Shown piece by piece: positions 60,831-64,000 of a stretch of DNA of 64,000 bases. This stretch comes from Rebecca billardiae RCC1528. Taxonomy: Eukaryota; Haptophyta. Both the position numbers and the translations under genes were made by a program. Under the pieces are notes generated by a model. That model searched no databases and had not been told where the DNA came from. It saw only the letters and a list, made by a program, of their open reading frames with translations. Within the stretch, counting starts at the first letter, position 1. Each line of letters starts with the position of its first letter. The stretch covers positions 868,001-932,000 of the forward strand of contig OZ251239.1 in assembly GCA_965240325.2 (NCBI GenBank), given 5' to 3'.

Positions 60831-62617
60831 GCTTCGCAGTCTCGCTTGCCTTCCTCGCCTGGGGGGTGGGTGCTGCTCTCTCCTTCTCTGCCGCCTCCTC
60901 TGCAGTCTGCCGTGCACTGCTGTGTGTGGGATGCGACCTGCTACCTTATCTGACGCTACGCGTGCGTGTCTCGCGCCTGCTTCCCGCCTGCGCCGCCGCC
61001 GCCGCGCATGTCTTCGTGCCCACTGTCGCATGCCGTCTGGATCGTCCTTACTCATACAATCCTGCGGGGAGCCCCTCTGGGCCTCTGCCGCCTTCGGTCC
61101 ACGCGCTACCCCTTCGGCGGCCTCGGCCTCTTCGGGCCCCCGGCCACCACCCCTGCTGGGTGTGGCATTCCACACCTCCTTCTGGGTGGAGGCCCTCGAG
61201 GCCTCTGCCTCCTGGGGCGCCGCGCTCTGCCCAAACTTGCGTTGGGGGGGGGGGGGGGGGGGGGAGTACTTCCTCTTCGGCGTCTAGGCGGTCATCGGCT
61301 TCTGTCGGCGTAGTTGCTCGAATGCATCGGCGAGTCCTTCCTGGTCGGCGTCGCATCCTGGACGGCTTCGGGGGTGTGACCTAGTCACCTCACGCGTTTA
61401 TCAACGCGGCCCCCACCTCAATCTACTCTCATGTGGGTCTACCGAGTGAGTTATGGTTGTATAACCGCTCGGTTATGCGGGTATAACTCACCGGTAGCCC
61501 TCATGAGGGCGGGCTGGCAGCCAGGGTCCGGCTGCCTGGAGGTTTTCCGGTCGTCAAGCCGAGCCAGGCCCGGATTGGGCGCGGGTCTGGATTTGCTCAG
61601 CAGCTGCTCGGCAAGCGATGCGCGTCTGGGTGCGGCCGCGCTCGCTGGCTGCACCCGCGGCGCTGCGGCCGGCGTGGCTGCTCTGGTCACCGCTGCGCTG
61701 GTGGCTGCTCCTCCTCTGGGAGTTGTTTCTCCCTGCCCTCCCACCCTGCTGGTTGCTGGGTGGGCATGGCCTTGGGTGCGCGCGGTGTCGGGGGGGTGGA
61801 GGCCCTCGAGGCCTCTGCCTCCTGGGGCGCCGCGCTCTGCCCAAACTTGCGTTGGGGGGGGGGGCGTCGGCTGCCAGCGCCTGCGGTCTACGTGCTCCAT
61901 CGAGTACTTCCTCTTCGGCGTCTAGGCGGTCATCGGCTTCTGTCGGCGTAGTTGCTCGAATGCATCGGCGAGTCCTTCCTGGTCGGCGTCGCATCCTGGA
62001 CGGCTTCGGGGGTGTGACCTAGTCACCTCACGCGTTTATCAACGCGGCCCCCACCTCAATCTACTCTCATGTGGGTCTACCGAGTGAGTGAGTTACGCGG
62101 CGAAAGCGCGACTTCGACCGCGCGCCTCCGCTGCGCACATCACGGGCCGGGCCCGTCTTGGGGGGGGAAGTCAGCTGCGACCGTGGCGCATGATCGCAGA
62201 AGCAGTGCCGGCAGTACGGCCTGCATCAGCTAGTGCCGCGCCGTCGTGGCGCGCGCGGTACGGTTGCGCGTTTGCAGCGCTCGCCGCTCGGCGACGGCAC
62301 GCGCGTGCGGCTCAGGTGTGTCAAATGCGGTCTCGTCGGCGCGCTTTCGCCTGCCACCTCGTGCACCCGTGCCGCCAGTTTCATCGTCTTCATGAGGACT
62401 GCTGCTGCTGTCGCCATCCGCTCTCCATCACCCCGAGTCGCCGGTCGCGCGGCGCGCGCGGTAGGCACTAGGCAGGGCGTACGGTCACTCACCCGTGCAA
62501 CGGGTCAAGTGGCCAGAGTACGTCTGGTCGTTGGCTGGCACGGGCCGCAGCGCTAAAGCACCCTGCTGTCACACCCGACTCCTTCAGTACTCCGAGCTCC
62601 GCGGCACGACTCACTCG

Positions 62618-62765
62618 GCACGATCGCGGACGGGTCGGATCCGAGCTGATCAGCCAGAGTTGGACACAGTTTGGCAGCTACTAGTAGTAATTCCGATGCC
62701 GATGGCACGATCGCGGACGGGTCGGATCCGAGCTGATCAGCCAGTTGGACATTTGGCAGCTAGTT
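62618..62765 (+). repeat. Direct repeat, two copies of about 65 bp
   Basis: Both copies read GGCACGATCGCGGACGGGTC then GGATCCGAGCTGATCAGCCA, TTGGACA and TTTGGCAGCTA; the second has short deletions. Confidence 0.85.
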
Positions 62766-63230
62766 GTCAGACGGACGTCCGATTTGACGACCGGTGCCGG
62801 GTGCGGTCTCAGGTCCGCTGCTGTGATTGTGTGAAGTGTGAATGAGTCTCGCGGTCGCGCAGGCAGGGCGACGGTCGGACTAATATAGCTTCAGTCATCT
62901 CAGAACCGACTTCAACTGGCGAACTGCCACTACGGCGGAGAGCCGCGATTGCACGGCCACCGCGGGCCCCCAACTGCGTTGATTCTATGCAGAAAAGGAC
63001 CGCGGAACGCGGTCATATATTATATATATATAATTAAATTGAATACTCCTCATCATTAATAATATTATCAGCGCGTGCAGAAGCGGCTACTAGTCGGATC
63101 GGGCTACTATAGCTAGCCGCATTATTATTGAGTCATTGATGATGTGACGATGACGACTCGCGGGCGGATAGAAATATATTAGAATTCCGAGATGGCAGCA
63201 CGGATATGACTGATGAATTATAATCCCGTG

Positions 63231-63276
63231 AACACACACACACACACACACACATACACACACACACACACACACA
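63231..63276. repeat. (CA)n microsatellite
   Basis: About 22 CA units with one TA interruption. Confidence 0.9.
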
Positions 63277-63342
63277 TGATGCATATATTATATCCGAGTA
63301 GAATGCTGCGACCCGCCTGCTCTCGTATGAGTCGTCGCGACG

Positions 63343-64000
63343 TCAGCCCTGCTGTGCCTCGAGCAGGGAGGCCAGGCCTTGGGCAGAGTCGAGCGTATGT
63401 GCAGCGGCCGGCCCGAGCTGTGCCTCCTGCCCAGCGAGCGCCCGCCTGAAGAGCTGCTCTGCCTTCTCCAGCCGACCCTTGGCAGCGAACAGCCTAGCAT
63501 TGTGGTAAGCAGAGCGCAACGTGAGCAAGTGCATCGCGCCGAGCTGCTCCTCGCACCCCTCAAGCGCGCGCCGGCTCAGCGGCTCCGCCTCTTCCAGCTT
63601 GCCCTGGGCATGCAGCAGCACGGCTAGGCTGATCATCGATGTGAGCGTATCAGGGTGCGCAGCGCCGAGCTGCTCCTCCCTGCCCTCGAGCGCACGCCGG
63701 AACATCGGCTCCGCCTCGGCCAGCTCACCCTGAGCCTTCAGCAGCAAGGCCAGGTTGTTCACAGACATGAGCGTGTCAGGGTGCGCAGCACCGCGCTGCT
63801 CCTCGTAGCCCTCGAGCGCGCGCCGATACAGCGGCTCTGCCTCGGCCAGCTTGCCCTGGTCCATCAGCACCCCTGCCAGGTTGCTTACTGCAAGCAGCGT
63901 GCTCAGATGCGCTGCGCCGAGCTGCTCCTCGTAGCCCTGGAGCGCACGCCGGCACAGCGGCTCCGCCTCGGCCAGCTTGCCCTGGGCACGCAGCAGCGCT
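63343..64000 (-). CDS. TPR-repeat protein, kinesin-light-chain-like (5' part outside window)
   Basis: The frame is open from the right edge (codon phase set by 63999) to the stop at 63343, giving the C-terminal 218 residues. It consists of 42-residue tetratricopeptide repeats of the kinesin-light-chain/Nephrocystin type: GKLAEAEPLYRRALEGYEEQ, HPDTLMSVNNLALLLKAQGE, LAEAEPMFRRALEGREEQLG and so on, about five units. The last ones degenerate (AMHLLTLRSAYHNARLFAAK). Such arrays bind proteins; in algae they occur in large families, often joined to NTPase or other domains upstream, which cannot be seen here. The repeats are nearly identical at DNA level, consistent with recent expansion. Confidence 0.82.
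   Translation of the reverse strand, partial: ALLRAQGKLAEAEPLCRRALQGYEEQLGAAHLSTLLAVSNLAGVLMDQGKLAEAEPLYRRALEGYEEQRGAAHPDTLMSVNNLALLLKAQGELAEAEPMFRRALEGREEQLGAAHPDTLTSMISLAVLLHAQGKLEEAEPLSRRALEGCEEQLGAMHLLTLRSAYHNARLFAAKGRLEKAEQLFRRALAGQEAQLGPAAAHTLDSAQGLASLLEAQQG

Larger units (their letters stand above)
59092..62095 (+). mobile_element. Insertion made of two tandem related units
   Basis: It splits the right arm of the outer element between CAGACGC and GGCGAAAG, with ACGC present on both sides (probable target duplication). Unit 1 (59092-61447) and unit 2 (61448-62095) share a head of about 275 bp (GGTTGTATAACCGCTCGG to GGGAGTTGTTTCT) and a tail of about 250-300 bp (GTGGAGGCCCTCGAGGCC to TCTACCGAGTGAGTTA). 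Their middles differ: unit 1 has a minisatellite and carries an additional foldback insertion. A poly-G run (61246-61264 in unit 1, about 10 in unit 2) lies in the shared tail. No recognised coding domain. Confidence 0.75.
54517..62168. mobile_element. Outer inverted-repeat element with nested insertions
   Basis: Left arm 54517-55248 is the near-exact reverse complement of a right arm now split into 58437-59091 and 62098-62168 by a 3-kb insertion. Termini are C8-9 AAGACGGGCCCGG on the left and CCGGGCCCGTCTTG8 on the right. AGTC occurs just outside both ends (a possible short target duplication, not certain). Between the arms lie a Pro-rich frame (about 55742-56350) and the inserted element at 56987. 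No transposase motif was recognised, so it is probably non-autonomous. The total span includes at least three later insertions. Confidence 0.75.
62169..63342. other. Intergenic region
   Basis: About 1.2 kb. 62230-62560 is GC-rich with an unrecognised frame of 107 aa. 62618-62770 has a direct repeat. 63010-63070 is AT-rich, and a (CA)n run lies at 63231-63276. No gene is supported. Confidence 0.5.

Noticed and set aside
59092-62095. Interpretation of the two tandem units as LTRs
   Set aside because: The shared heads and tails belong to complete units joined tail to head, with no TG...CA ends, polypurine tract or coding interior.
62233-62556. 107-codon frame with CVKCG
   Set aside because: Only one Cys pair, no recognisable zinc-binding domain and no supporting context.

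Overview
This window reads as nuclear DNA of a GC-rich unicellular eukaryote, most likely an alga. Genes carry short (about 95-320 nt) GC-rich spliceosomal introns, mostly GT-AG with GTGCG-type donors. Gene spacing is tight and many pairs are divergent. The protein set is eukaryotic: PEX1, BRX1, CTF18, a TON2/PPP2R3C-like PP2A subunit, PTPA, a gankyrin-like protein, a NEK-like kinase and a CNNM transporter. A DUF4281/ABA4-like membrane protein and Pro-Ser-Pro rich sequences fit an alga. A haptophyte is my best guess, but this is inference and was not tested.

Layout. 1-19.1 kb is a dense housekeeping block: NEK-like kinase (partial), PEX1, BRX1, a 66-aa membrane protein, a CNNM/CBS/cNMP protein, a PP2A B''-like subunit, a MAPEG protein and CTF18. 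19.1-23.8 kb has no supported gene and holds dispersed and tandem repeats and a long (TA)n tract. 23.8-34.3 kb holds a 7TM protein, a mannosyltransferase-epimerase fusion, DUF4281, a gankyrin-like protein, PTPA and a second 7TM protein with a lumenal domain. 35.2-38.7 kb is a complete, very young LTR retrotransposon that carries gag but no pol. 39.2-53.5 kb holds a large tandem nucleoside-hydrolase-like protein, a glycosyltransferase, a coiled-coil protein, an F-box/RCC1 protein and a sulfotransferase. 54.5-62.2 kb is a nest of inverted-repeat (foldback) elements and a tandem insert with a hairpin minisatellite. A TPR protein enters from the right edge.

How the genes relate. There is no operon logic. 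Recurring themes are PP2A regulation (TON2-like subunit and PTPA), secretory-pathway glycan modification (mannosyltransferase fusion, glycosyltransferase, sulfotransferase) and several multi-pass membrane proteins. The most unusual content is the mobile DNA: a gag-only LTR element with identical LTR bodies, an intact target duplication and one in-frame TGA dividing its coding frame; and foldback elements whose target duplications and one empty site can be read directly.
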